A stretch of 5,164 nucleotides of DNA from Acidobacteriota bacterium (GTDB lineage: Bacteria; Acidobacteriota; Vicinamibacteria; Vicinamibacterales; JAFNAJ01): the NCBI GenBank assembly GCA_017860085.1, contig JAFNAJ010000227.1:1-5164 (forward strand). Direction: 5' to 3'. Below, one piece after another: positions 1 to 5,164 of the stretch. The notes beneath the pieces were generated by a model that was given only the letters and a program-made list of their open reading frames with translations, was not told where the DNA came from and did no database searches. Position numbers and translations under genes: made by a program. Every line of letters begins with the position of its first letter. Within the stretch, counting starts at the first letter, position 1.

Positions 1-5
1 CTGAC

Positions 6-20
6 CCCGGGCGCCCCGGG
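6..20. repeat. GC-rich inverted repeat / tandem 9-mer at left edge
   Basis: The 9-mer CCCCGGGCG occurs twice in tandem (5-13 and 14-22). The same bases form a hairpin with a perfect 6-bp stem, CCCGGG at 6-11 and 15-20, around a CGC loop. No run of T follows on either strand, so it is not a standard intrinsic terminator. It could still end transcription from a gene to the left, just before the hydrolase promoter. In DNA this GC-rich, such a hairpin may also occur by chance. Confidence 0.3.
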
Positions 21-37
21 CGAACGGACTCCGCCCT

Positions 38-66
38 TTGACACTCGTCCTTCGCCGCGCTACCGT
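38..66 (+). promoter_or_regulatory. Sigma-70-type promoter of the secreted hydrolase gene
   Basis: A perfect -35 hexamer, TTGACA, lies at 38-43. Exactly 17 bases later is TACCGT (61-66), which matches three of the six TATAAT consensus positions, including the first two and the last. Transcription would start near 72-75 and give a leader of about 28 bases before the ATG at 102, with the ribosome binding site inside it. The -35 match, the spacing and the position agree. The weak -10 lowers certainty. Confidence 0.5.
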
Positions 67-89
67 CTGGCGCGACCGTCGTCCTCTGC

Positions 90-95
90 AGGAGG
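90..95 (+). promoter_or_regulatory. Shine-Dalgarno site deciding the hydrolase start
   Basis: AGGAGG lies 6 bases upstream of the ATG at 102, which is ideal spacing. A TTG at 96 is in the same reading frame and would add two residues, but it touches the Shine-Dalgarno with no spacer. ATG 102 is therefore the start. Confidence 0.8.
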
Positions 96-101
96 TTGGA
101 A

Positions 102-1850
102 ATGCGCCGCCGTTCGAGCTCAATCCTCATCGCCTTCGTTGTCGTCCTCGGAGCGGCAGCCGGGGCCGCGCTGCTGGCACAGCCAGCGCGCTCCATGCGG
201 TTCGTCGTCACGTTTCCGGCGGCACTCTCGGACGTGCCCCTCGACGGGCGCCTCCTGCTCCTCATCTCGAGCCGCGAGAGCGGCGAGCCGAGGTTTCAGA
301 TCAGCGACAGCCCGACGACCCAGCTGGTGTTCGGCATCGACGTCGAGGGGTGGAGGCCAGGGCAAGAAGCCGTGATCGACGCCGACGCGCTTGGCTATCC
401 GCGCGACAGCCTCGCCGACATTCCGGCCGGCACCTACACGGTCCAAGCCTTGCTGCACAAGTACGAAACGTTCAGGCGCAGCGACGGCCACGTGGTGAAG
501 CTCCCAATGGACCGCGGCGAGGGGCAGCAGTGGAGTCGAGCGCCGGGCAACCTGCTGTCAACGCCCCGCCGGGTGGCGTTCGACCCCAAGAGCGGTGCCT
601 CCATCAGCGTGAGCCTCGACCAGGCGATTCCGCCCATTCCCGATCCGCCCGAGACGAAGTACATCAAGCACGTCAGGATCCAGAGCGATCGCCTGACGAA
701 GTTCTGGGGCCGCCCGATGTACCTGGGCGCCCACGTGCTCCTGCCCGAGGGGTTCGACAGTCACCCCGATGCGCGGTATCCCCTGGTGATCAACCACGGG
801 CATTTCCCGTACACGTTCGAGGGCTTTCGCGAGGATCCACCGGACCCGAACCTGAAGTGCGAGTTCAGCGAGCGGTTCCAGCTCGACTGCTACAACCGCA
901 TCGAGCAGGAACATGCCCACCAGTTCTACAAGGACTGGACGGGGCCGAGCTTCCCGCGCTTCCTGATCCTCGAGATCCAGCACGCCAACCCGTTCTACGA
1001 CGATTCCTACGCGGTGAACTCGGCCAACGTCGGGCCGTACGGCGATGCGATCGTCCACGAGCTCATTCCCCACATCGAGCGGCGCTTCCGGGGCCTCGGC
1101 CAGGGATGGGCGCGCTTCATGTACGGCGGATCGACCGGGGGATGGGAGGCGCTGGCGGCGCAGATCTTCTACCCGGACGAGTTCAACGGCTGCTACGCCG
1201 CGTGCCCCGACCCGATTGATTTCAGGGCCTACACGTCTGTCGACATCTACAAGGACCAGAACGCGTACTACGTCGACAGCACCTGGAAGCGGACGCCGAG
1301 GCCCGGGCATCGCAACTGGCTCGGTCACCTCAGCGCGACGCTCGAGGAGATGAACCGGCGCGAGCTCGTGCTGGGGACCAAGAGCCGGTCGGGTGACCAG
1401 TGGGACATCTGGCAGGCGGTGTACTCGCCCGTCGGCGCCGACGGTTACCCGAAACCCATCTGGGACAAGCGCACGGGTGTCATCGACAAGTCCGTGGCCG
1501 AGTACTGGCGCGAGCACTACGATCTCTCCCACATCCTGCGTCGCGACTGGGACAAGGGTCTCGGAAAGAAGCTCGAGGGCAAGATCCACATCTACGTGGG
1601 CGACATGGACAACTACTACCTCAACAACGCGGTGTACCTGGTGGAGGAGTTCCTCGAGCGCACGAAGGACCCGTATTACGCGGGCGAGGTGGACTACGGC
1701 GATCGCGCCGAGCACTGCTGGAATGGCGATCACTCGCGTCCCAACGCGTACTCCCGACTGCGCTATCACCAGATGTTCGCGCCGAAGATCGTCGAGCGGA
1801 TCCTGAAGAGCGCCCCGCCGGGGGCGGACCTGAGGAGCTGGCGGTACTGA
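102..1850 (+). CDS. Exported alpha/beta-hydrolase, putative-esterase type, substrate unknown
   Basis: This is a 582-residue protein, probably a hydrolase acting outside the cytoplasm. An Arg-rich n-region (residues 2-4) and a hydrophobic stretch (about 8-26) form a signal peptide, with likely cleavage near Ala26 or Ala29. Residues about 32-190 look like a beta-rich N-terminal region that I cannot assign. The hydrolase fold follows. An early strand ends in His-Gly-His (232-234), a probable oxyanion-loop region. A helix at 312-330 leads to the nucleophile elbow GGSTGG, with Ser344 as nucleophile. A strand ending in GDMDN (500-504) offers Asp501 or Asp503 as the acid. EHCWNGDH (537-544) offers His538 or His544 as the base. 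Five cysteines (253, 263, 364, 368, 539) could form disulfides after export. At 582 residues it is about twice the length of a simple esterase-D-type enzyme. It has its own promoter and is convergent to glpK. An ester, polymer or sugar-ester substrate is possible but not shown. Confidence 0.8.
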   Translation: MRRRSSSILIAFVVVLGAAAGAALLAQPARSMRFVVTFPAALSDVPLDGRLLLLISSRESGEPRFQISDSPTTQLVFGIDVEGWRPGQEAVIDADALGYPRDSLADIPAGTYTVQALLHKYETFRRSDGHVVKLPMDRGEGQQWSRAPGNLLSTPRRVAFDPKSGASISVSLDQAIPPIPDPPETKYIKHVRIQSDRLTKFWGRPMYLGAHVLLPEGFDSHPDARYPLVINHGHFPYTFEGFREDPPDPNLKCEFSERFQLDCYNRIEQEHAHQFYKDWTGPSFPRFLILEIQHANPFYDDSYAVNSANVGPYGDAIVHELIPHIERRFRGLGQGWARFMYGGSTGGWEALAAQIFYPDEFNGCYAACPDPIDFRAYTSVDIYKDQNAYYVDSTWKRTPRPGHRNWLGHLSATLEEMNRRELVLGTKSRSGDQWDIWQAVYSPVGADGYPKPIWDKRTGVIDKSVAEYWREHYDLSHILRRDWDKGLGKKLEGKIHIYVGDMDNYYLNNAVYLVEEFLERTKDPYYAGEVDYGDRAEHCWNGDHSRPNAYSRLRYHQMFAPKIVERILKSAPPGADLRSWRY

Positions 1851-1938
1851 AGGGTTCGCCGGTTCCACAGCACCTGCGGCAGATGTCAACCGAAGCGGTG
1901 CGCTGCGCGGTCGACCAGATGCCGGCAGTGGCGGGTCG

Positions 1939-1953
1939 GGCCGCGAAGCGGCC
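1939..1953. terminator. Hairpin in the convergent gap, possible two-way terminator
   Basis: GGCCGC, a GAA loop, then GCGGCC give a perfect 6-bp GC-only stem. It sits 89 bases after the hydrolase stop and 17 bases after the glpK stop on the other strand. A hairpin here could stop transcription from both sides. Neither strand has a U-tract after the stem, so a standard intrinsic terminator is not shown. I see nothing else in the 119-base gap (1851-1969). Confidence 0.35.
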
Positions 1954-1969
1954 GAAGTGAGGCGCGCCT

Positions 1970-3460
1970 CTACTGACTTTCCCAGTTGCGCGCGCGAGTC
2001 AGCGCCTCGGCCCAGCGGCTCCTCCGCTGCGACGACTCGTCTGCGCTCATCGTGGGCTCAAAGGTGCGGTCCACCTGCCACGCCTGGTGCACGTCGGCGG
2101 TGCTCTTCCAGAAGCCCACGGCGAGGCCGGCAAGGAAGGCGGCTCCGAGCGCGGTCGTCTCGATCACCTGGGGGCGGACGACGGGGACGTGGAGGATGTC
2201 GGCCTGGAACTGCATGAGCAACGCGTTGGCGGCGGCCCCGCCGTCGACCCGCAGCTCGTCCAGCTCGATGCCCGAGTCCTTGCGCATGACGTCGAGCACG
2301 TCCGCGACCTGGAACGCGATGCCTTCCAGCGCGGCTCGCGCCAGGTGTGCCGCGGTGGTGCCGCGGGTGAGCCCGACCACCAGGCCGCGCGCATACTGGT
2401 CCCAGTGGGGCGCGCCCAGGCCCGCGAAGGCCGGCACGAGATACACGCCGCCGGCGTCGGGCACCGAGGCCGCCAGGGCCTCGACCTCGGCTGACGACTT
2501 GATGACGCCGAGCCCGTCGCGCAGCCACTGCACGACCGCGCCGCCGATGAAGACGCTGCCCTCGAGCGCGTAGTCGGTGGCGTCGCCGATCTGCCAGCCC
2601 ACGGTGGTCAACAACTGGTGGCGCGAAGCGACGGGGGCCTGGCCCACGTTCATCAGCATGAAACAGCCGGTGCCGTAGGTGTTCTTGGCCAGGCCACGCG
2701 AGAAGCAGTTCTGCCCGAAGAGCGCCGCCTGCTGATCGCCGGCCATGCTCGCGATGGGTATCCGCGCGCCGAACAGGTTGAGCGCGGTCGCGCCGTAGAC
2801 CTCGCTCGACGGACGCACCTCGGGCAACACCGCGCGGGGCACGTCGAGCAGGTCGAGCAGCTCGTCGTCCCACGACCCGGCCGCGATGTCATACAACATC
2901 GTGCGCGACGCGTTGCTCGCGTCGGTGATGTGCAGCGCGCCGCCCGACAGCTGCCACGACAGCCACGAGTCGACCGTGCCGAATGCCAGCTCGCCCCGCC
3001 TGGCCCGATCTCGTGCCCCAGGAACGTTGTCGAGAATCCAGCGCAGCTTGCTGGCCGAGAAATACGCGTCGATGACCAGGCCCGTCTTGCGCTGGACGCG
3101 TTGGCCGTAGCCGGCGGCCTTCCACTGGTCACAGAGGGAAGCCGTCCGGCGGTCCTGCCAGACGATCGCGTTGTGGATCGGCTCACCGGTATGCCGGTCC
3201 CAGACCACGGTCGTCTCGCGCTGGTTCGTGATGCCGATGGCCGCGATGTCGGAAGCCGCGATCCCGTGCTGGCCGAGCACCTGCAGGGCCACGTCGCGCT
3301 GGCTGCTCCAGATGTCCAGCGGATCGTGCTCGACCCACCCGGCCTGGGGGAAGATCTGCCGGAATTCCTTCTGCGCCGCGCCCGCAATCCGCCCGTCGTG
3401 GTCGAAGAGGATGGCGCGCGAGCTGGTGGTGCCCTGGTCGAGAGCGAGGACGTACGGCAA
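1970..3460 (-). CDS. glpK: Glycerol kinase
   Basis: The product (496 residues, against about 502 in E. coli) phosphorylates glycerol with ATP to sn-glycerol-3-phosphate in the cytoplasm. The FGGY-kinase features are intact. The N-terminal ATPase-fold signature ALDQGTTSS is at 6-14, and NQRETT (79-84) supplies glycerol-binding Arg81 and Glu82. The FGGY signature at 133-145 includes Tyr133 and Lys138. AGDQQAALFGQ (240-250) contains catalytic Asp242, TYGTGCF is at 261-267, and the C-terminal nucleotide-site block VDGGAAANALLMQ is at 405-417. Gly231 and Arg233, nine residues before Asp242, match the positions that bind fructose-1,6-bisphosphate in the E. coli enzyme, so that control may persist. 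The start is a TTG, chosen because it gives the usual short N-terminus and has a GGAG site 7 bases upstream; the first internal ATG lies deep in the domain. It is the last gene of the minus-strand run, 42 bases after glpQ. Confidence 0.96.
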   Translation of the reverse strand: MPYVLALDQGTTSSRAILFDHDGRIAGAAQKEFRQIFPQAGWVEHDPLDIWSSQRDVALQVLGQHGIAASDIAAIGITNQRETTVVWDRHTGEPIHNAIVWQDRRTASLCDQWKAAGYGQRVQRKTGLVIDAYFSASKLRWILDNVPGARDRARRGELAFGTVDSWLSWQLSGGALHITDASNASRTMLYDIAAGSWDDELLDLLDVPRAVLPEVRPSSEVYGATALNLFGARIPIASMAGDQQAALFGQNCFSRGLAKNTYGTGCFMLMNVGQAPVASRHQLLTTVGWQIGDATDYALEGSVFIGGAVVQWLRDGLGVIKSSAEVEALAASVPDAGGVYLVPAFAGLGAPHWDQYARGLVVGLTRGTTAAHLARAALEGIAFQVADVLDVMRKDSGIELDELRVDGGAAANALLMQFQADILHVPVVRPQVIETTALGAAFLAGLAVGFWKSTADVHQAWQVDRTFEPTMSADESSQRRSRWAEALTRARNWESQ

Positions 3461-3467
3461 GGCTGGA

Positions 3468-3471
3468 CTCC
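3468..3471 (-). promoter_or_regulatory. Shine-Dalgarno site supporting the TTG start of glpK
   Basis: Read on the minus strand, GGAG is followed by seven bases and then TTG (3460-3458). This fixes a non-ATG start for the kinase. Confidence 0.6.
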
Positions 3472-3502
3472 GCAGTGAGGGACCGGGTGGCGATACCGAT
3501 CG

Positions 3503-4435
3503 TCAGGGCCGTCTCGGGAACTGGTCGGGGTTGTCGGTGAAGAGGGCGTCCACACCGAGGGTGTAGAGGAAGTGCGACATCTCCTCGCGCACCGAGGCGT
3601 ACCCACCCGTGGTGCCGGACCGGAACGTCCAAGGCGTGACGCTCAGCCCCGCCTGGTGAGCCCATTTCACCAGTGCGGGCTGGTTCGCCACAATCACCTT
3701 GCTCGGCCCGAGCCCAGTGGCCCACCTGGCAATCTCCCGCACCTTGTCGGCCGTGTCGAGCCTGGCCGCGTCCTTCGGTTCGACGAGAAACACTCGTGGC
3801 ACCTGCGGGATGTCCCTGGCCGCCTTCTGCAGCGTCGTCTCGTCGAACGACTGGAGGATGACGGGAGTCCCGGAGTCGACGAGCAGGCCGTTCCTTTGAA
3901 GGATCTCGGCAAACAGTCTCTCCGGGCGCACGCCTCGCTGGCCGTAGAACTCGGGGTCCTTCAGTTCCGGGTACAGCCCTGCTCTTCCGCGCACCAGGTC
4001 GATGGCTTCCTGGAAGGTGGGGATACGGGCGCCGGCGAACTTCTTGTCGAACCACGACCCGGCGTCGAGCCGCTTGATCTCGTCGAGCGTGAAGTCGTTC
4101 ACGAGCCAGTGGCGCCCGGCGCCGGGGCCCACCTTCACGTCCACGAACCGATCCGGAAACACCGCCTCGACGTCGGTGGTGCGCTCGAGCGTCAGGTCGT
4201 GGACGCAGACGAGGACGCCATCCTTCGTGACCGCGAGGTCCTGCTCGACGAAATCGGCGCCCTGCGCGATGGCGAGCTCGTAGCCGGGAATCGTGTGCTC
4301 GGGCGCGTAAGCCGATGCGCCGCGATGCGCGACGAGGATCTTCGTCTGGGGCGATTGGCCTGCCATGGGCGTCACGGTCATCACCGCGATCAGCCATGTC
4401 GCGGCAGCGGACGCGCTACGCATGGGAGTCCGCAT
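3503..4435 (-). CDS. glpQ: Secreted glycerophosphodiester phosphodiesterase
   Basis: The 310-residue product hydrolyses glycerophosphodiesters to sn-glycerol-3-phosphate and an alcohol, in a metal-dependent reaction. Residues 1-26 form a signal peptide with a hydrophobic core at about 11-25 and likely cleavage near Gly26, so it acts in the periplasm or outside the cell. The GDPD-family residues are in order: catalytic His37 in HRG, the EHT motif at 46-48, metal ligands Glu64 and Asp66 in EQD, and the second catalytic His79 in HD. The GDPD insertion follows at about 80-132, then Glu157 in PELK, QSFD at 195-198, and a C-terminal LFTDNPDQF strand and loop (298-306). The signal peptide and this C-terminus fit GlpQ rather than cytosolic UgpQ. 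ATG 4435 is the first start after an in-frame stop 18 codons upstream; no clear Shine-Dalgarno precedes it or the alternative ATG four codons later. It lies 63 bases after the DUF2784 gene and 42 before glpK. Confidence 0.93.
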   Translation of the reverse strand: MRTPMRSASAAATWLIAVMTVTPMAGQSPQTKILVAHRGASAYAPEHTIPGYELAIAQGADFVEQDLAVTKDGVLVCVHDLTLERTTDVEAVFPDRFVDVKVGPGAGRHWLVNDFTLDEIKRLDAGSWFDKKFAGARIPTFQEAIDLVRGRAGLYPELKDPEFYGQRGVRPERLFAEILQRNGLLVDSGTPVILQSFDETTLQKAARDIPQVPRVFLVEPKDAARLDTADKVREIARWATGLGPSKVIVANQPALVKWAHQAGLSVTPWTFRSGTTGGYASVREEMSHFLYTLGVDALFTDNPDQFPRRP

Positions 4436-4461
4436 GGAAGCACCGCTGGTTCGCGACCTGG

Positions 4462-4473
4462 AGAGCGCGTTCT
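4462..4473. repeat. Imperfect 12-bp palindrome upstream of glpQ
   Basis: AGAGCGCGTTCT is symmetric apart from one G/T pair. It lies in the 63-base gap before glpQ, 27 bases upstream of its start. It could be a small operator or a leader hairpin. I see no -35/-10 pair around it, so a regulatory role is only a possibility. Confidence 0.2.
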
Positions 4474-4498
4474 GTACTCGGCACGCTGCTCAGCCTGC

Positions 4499-4894
4499 TC
4501 ATCGTGCCGACGCTCCGTCACGCGGTCCAGGGCGAGCGGGGAGACGTCGAAGCACGGCTACATAGACCGCGAGGTTGATGGTCACGACGAACGCGCCAAG
4601 CCCGATCTGTGTCGGTCGTGTCAGCCAGTCAGGGTACAACAGCGGCAGGACGTAGTGGTCAACGAAGCTGTCGCCGTAGGCCGCGACGCCGCCGTTCGCA
4701 CGGAGCCACTGCTCGAGGGGTGTCAGAGGGCAGACCCAGCCGGCGAACTCGACGAGCGCAGCCCAGGCGGCAGTGGGGAGGTGCACCCACGCGACGCGGC
4801 GCCACCGCAGCGCCAGCACTCCTCCGAGCACCGCGAACGCCACGAACGCCACGTGCAGGATGACGACGCCGTCGGCCAGCAGTCCCCAGGGCAC
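4499..4894 (-). CDS. DUF2784 family small membrane protein
   Basis: This 131-residue integral membrane protein has no known biochemical function. Three hydrophobic segments are visible at about 6-29, 34-53 and 95-116. The family hallmarks are present: HLP and AALVEF (38-50), GWVCPLTPLEQWLR (52-65) containing a conserved Cys-Pro, and HYVLPLLYP (80-88) in the loop before the last membrane helix. The last 15 residues are polar and Arg/Pro-rich. The start is GTG, chosen because it has a minus-strand AGGG 7 bases upstream and leaves a short N-terminus before the first helix. It begins 9 bases after the thioesterase stop, so the two genes are almost certainly co-transcribed. Family identity comes from recognised motifs; membrane topology is inferred from hydrophobicity. 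Confidence 0.85.
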   Translation of the reverse strand: MPWGLLADGVVILHVAFVAFAVLGGVLALRWRRVAWVHLPTAAWAALVEFAGWVCPLTPLEQWLRANGGVAAYGDSFVDHYVLPLLYPDWLTRPTQIGLGAFVVTINLAVYVAVLRRLPARPGPRDGASAR

Positions 4895-4901
4895 CCCAGA
4901 A

Positions 4902-4905
4902 CCCT
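4902..4905 (-). promoter_or_regulatory. Ribosome binding site of the DUF2784 gene, overlapping the upstream stop
   Basis: On the minus strand AGGG lies 7 bases before the GTG start at 4894. It overlaps the TAG stop codon (4906-4904) of the upstream thioesterase gene. This arrangement suits translational coupling. The match to the consensus is short. Confidence 0.45.
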
Positions 4906-5164
4906 ACCACCTGTGATACGCCGGATGTCCGGGCTTCACCGCGACGAACGTTCCACGGCACGTCGCGGTGACCTTGCCTCCCCCTTCGAGCGTGCCTTCG
5001 ACGACCGCACGGTCGTCTGTCGATTCGACGACCCGTGCGCGCAGCGTGACCGAGGCGGTGCTGGGGGTCGGCCGGCGCATGGTGATCGCGTAGTCGGCCG
5101 TGACCGTGCACGGGGGCGCTTCGAGCGCGTTCCTGCGCATCAGGTGCATGGCGCCCGCCCAGTT
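4904..5164 (-). CDS. PaaI-like hotdog thioesterase, C-terminal part (cut by window edge)
   Basis: The last 86 codons of a gene that continues beyond the right edge. An ATG at 5149 exists, but the frame stays open upstream to the end of the window (Asn-Trp-Ala-Gly-Ala precede that Met), so it is probably an internal residue. The visible part reads like the second half of a hotdog (4HBT/PaaI) acyl-CoA thioesterase. A helix end comes first, then a strand around TADYAITMRRPTP, and then strands around SVTLRARVVES, AVVEGTLEGG and GTFVAV, ending in PGHPAYHRW. The catalytic acid or Asn and the HGG-type region would be in the missing half, so activity cannot be judged. It is the first visible gene of the minus-strand run. 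Other hotdog proteins, such as dehydratases, remain possible. Confidence 0.7.
   Translation of the reverse strand, partial: NWAGAMHLMRRNALEAPPCTVTADYAITMRRPTPSTASVTLRARVVESTDDRAVVEGTLEGGGKVTATCRGTFVAVKPGHPAYHRW

Noticed and set aside
96..98. TTG at 96 as the hydrolase start
   Set aside because: It abuts the AGGAGG with no spacer, while ATG 102 has the ideal 6-base spacing.
38..1219. A 393-codon plus-strand open frame overlapping the hydrolase gene
   Set aside because: It is rich in Arg, Pro, Ala and Gly with no recognisable motif, the usual sign of an out-of-frame reading in GC-rich coding DNA. The overlapping hydrolase frame has a signal peptide, catalytic motifs and a ribosome binding site.
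558..1889. A 443-codon minus-strand open frame antisense to the hydrolase
   Set aside because: It mirrors the codon structure of the real gene and is dominated by Val, Arg, Leu and Ala with no domain motif. Long antisense frames are expected opposite GC-rich genes.
1851..1960. A possible small coding tail after the hydrolase stop, ending with TGA at 1960
   Set aside because: It is only the end of an out-of-frame reading that overlaps the hydrolase gene; no separate start with a ribosome binding site is visible.
2618..3478. A 286-codon plus-strand open frame inside glpK
   Set aside because: It lies antisense to conserved glycerol kinase motifs and has no recognisable features of its own.
3183..4397. 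A 404-codon minus-strand open frame spanning glpQ and the start of glpK
   Set aside because: It is Arg/Gly/Ala-rich, runs across the boundary of two well-identified genes in another frame, and has no family motif.
4486..4500. Short direct repeat on the minus strand (GAGCAG twice, separated by GCT) near the end of the DUF2784 gene
   Set aside because: Six-base repeats are too short to be meaningful in DNA of this composition, and the second copy merely precedes the glpQ leader.
4904..5149. A complete 81-residue gene starting at ATG 5149
   Set aside because: The frame stays open to the window edge, and the protein matches only the second half of a hotdog thioesterase, so the gene is partial rather than small.

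Overview
This is a GC-rich window (about two thirds G+C by eye) with dense bacterial coding. It holds four complete genes and one gene cut by the right edge. The gene mix, the high GC and the large secreted esterase-like protein would fit a soil or sediment Acidobacteriota (Vicinamibacteria-like) or a similar GC-rich phylum. This placement is inferred from general resemblance and is weak. There is no rRNA, tRNA, CRISPR array, insertion sequence or phage gene.

Layout. Bases 1-101 hold a GC-rich hairpin, then a good sigma-70-type promoter (perfect TTGACA) and a strong Shine-Dalgarno site. These drive the only plus-strand gene, a 582-residue exported alpha/beta-hydrolase of the putative-esterase type (102-1850). 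A short convergent gap (1851-1969) carries one perfect 6-bp hairpin. From 1970 to the right edge everything is on the minus strand. In transcription order this is the end of a PaaI-like hotdog thioesterase (5164-4904, partial), a small DUF2784 membrane protein (4894-4499), a secreted GlpQ-type glycerophosphodiester phosphodiesterase (4435-3503) and glycerol kinase GlpK (3460-1970). The gaps between them are 9, 63 and 42 bases, so one operon is likely, with its main promoter beyond the right edge.

How the genes fit. GlpQ outside the cytoplasm would cut glycerophosphodiesters, the deacylated head groups of phospholipids, to sn-glycerol-3-phosphate plus an alcohol. GlpK would turn free glycerol into the same compound inside the cell. 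When the substrate is glycerophosphoglycerol the released alcohol is itself glycerol, so the two enzymes complement each other. No glycerol facilitator, glycerol-3-phosphate transporter or dehydrogenase lies in the window. A thioesterase and a membrane protein in the same transcription unit fit a loose lipid-turnover theme, but that link is inference. The plus-strand hydrolase has its own promoter and need not belong to this pathway.

I see no clearly new system. The points most worth a second look are the long secreted hydrolase with an unassigned N-terminal region and an ambiguous catalytic histidine, and the thioesterase-DUF2784-glpQ-glpK gene order.
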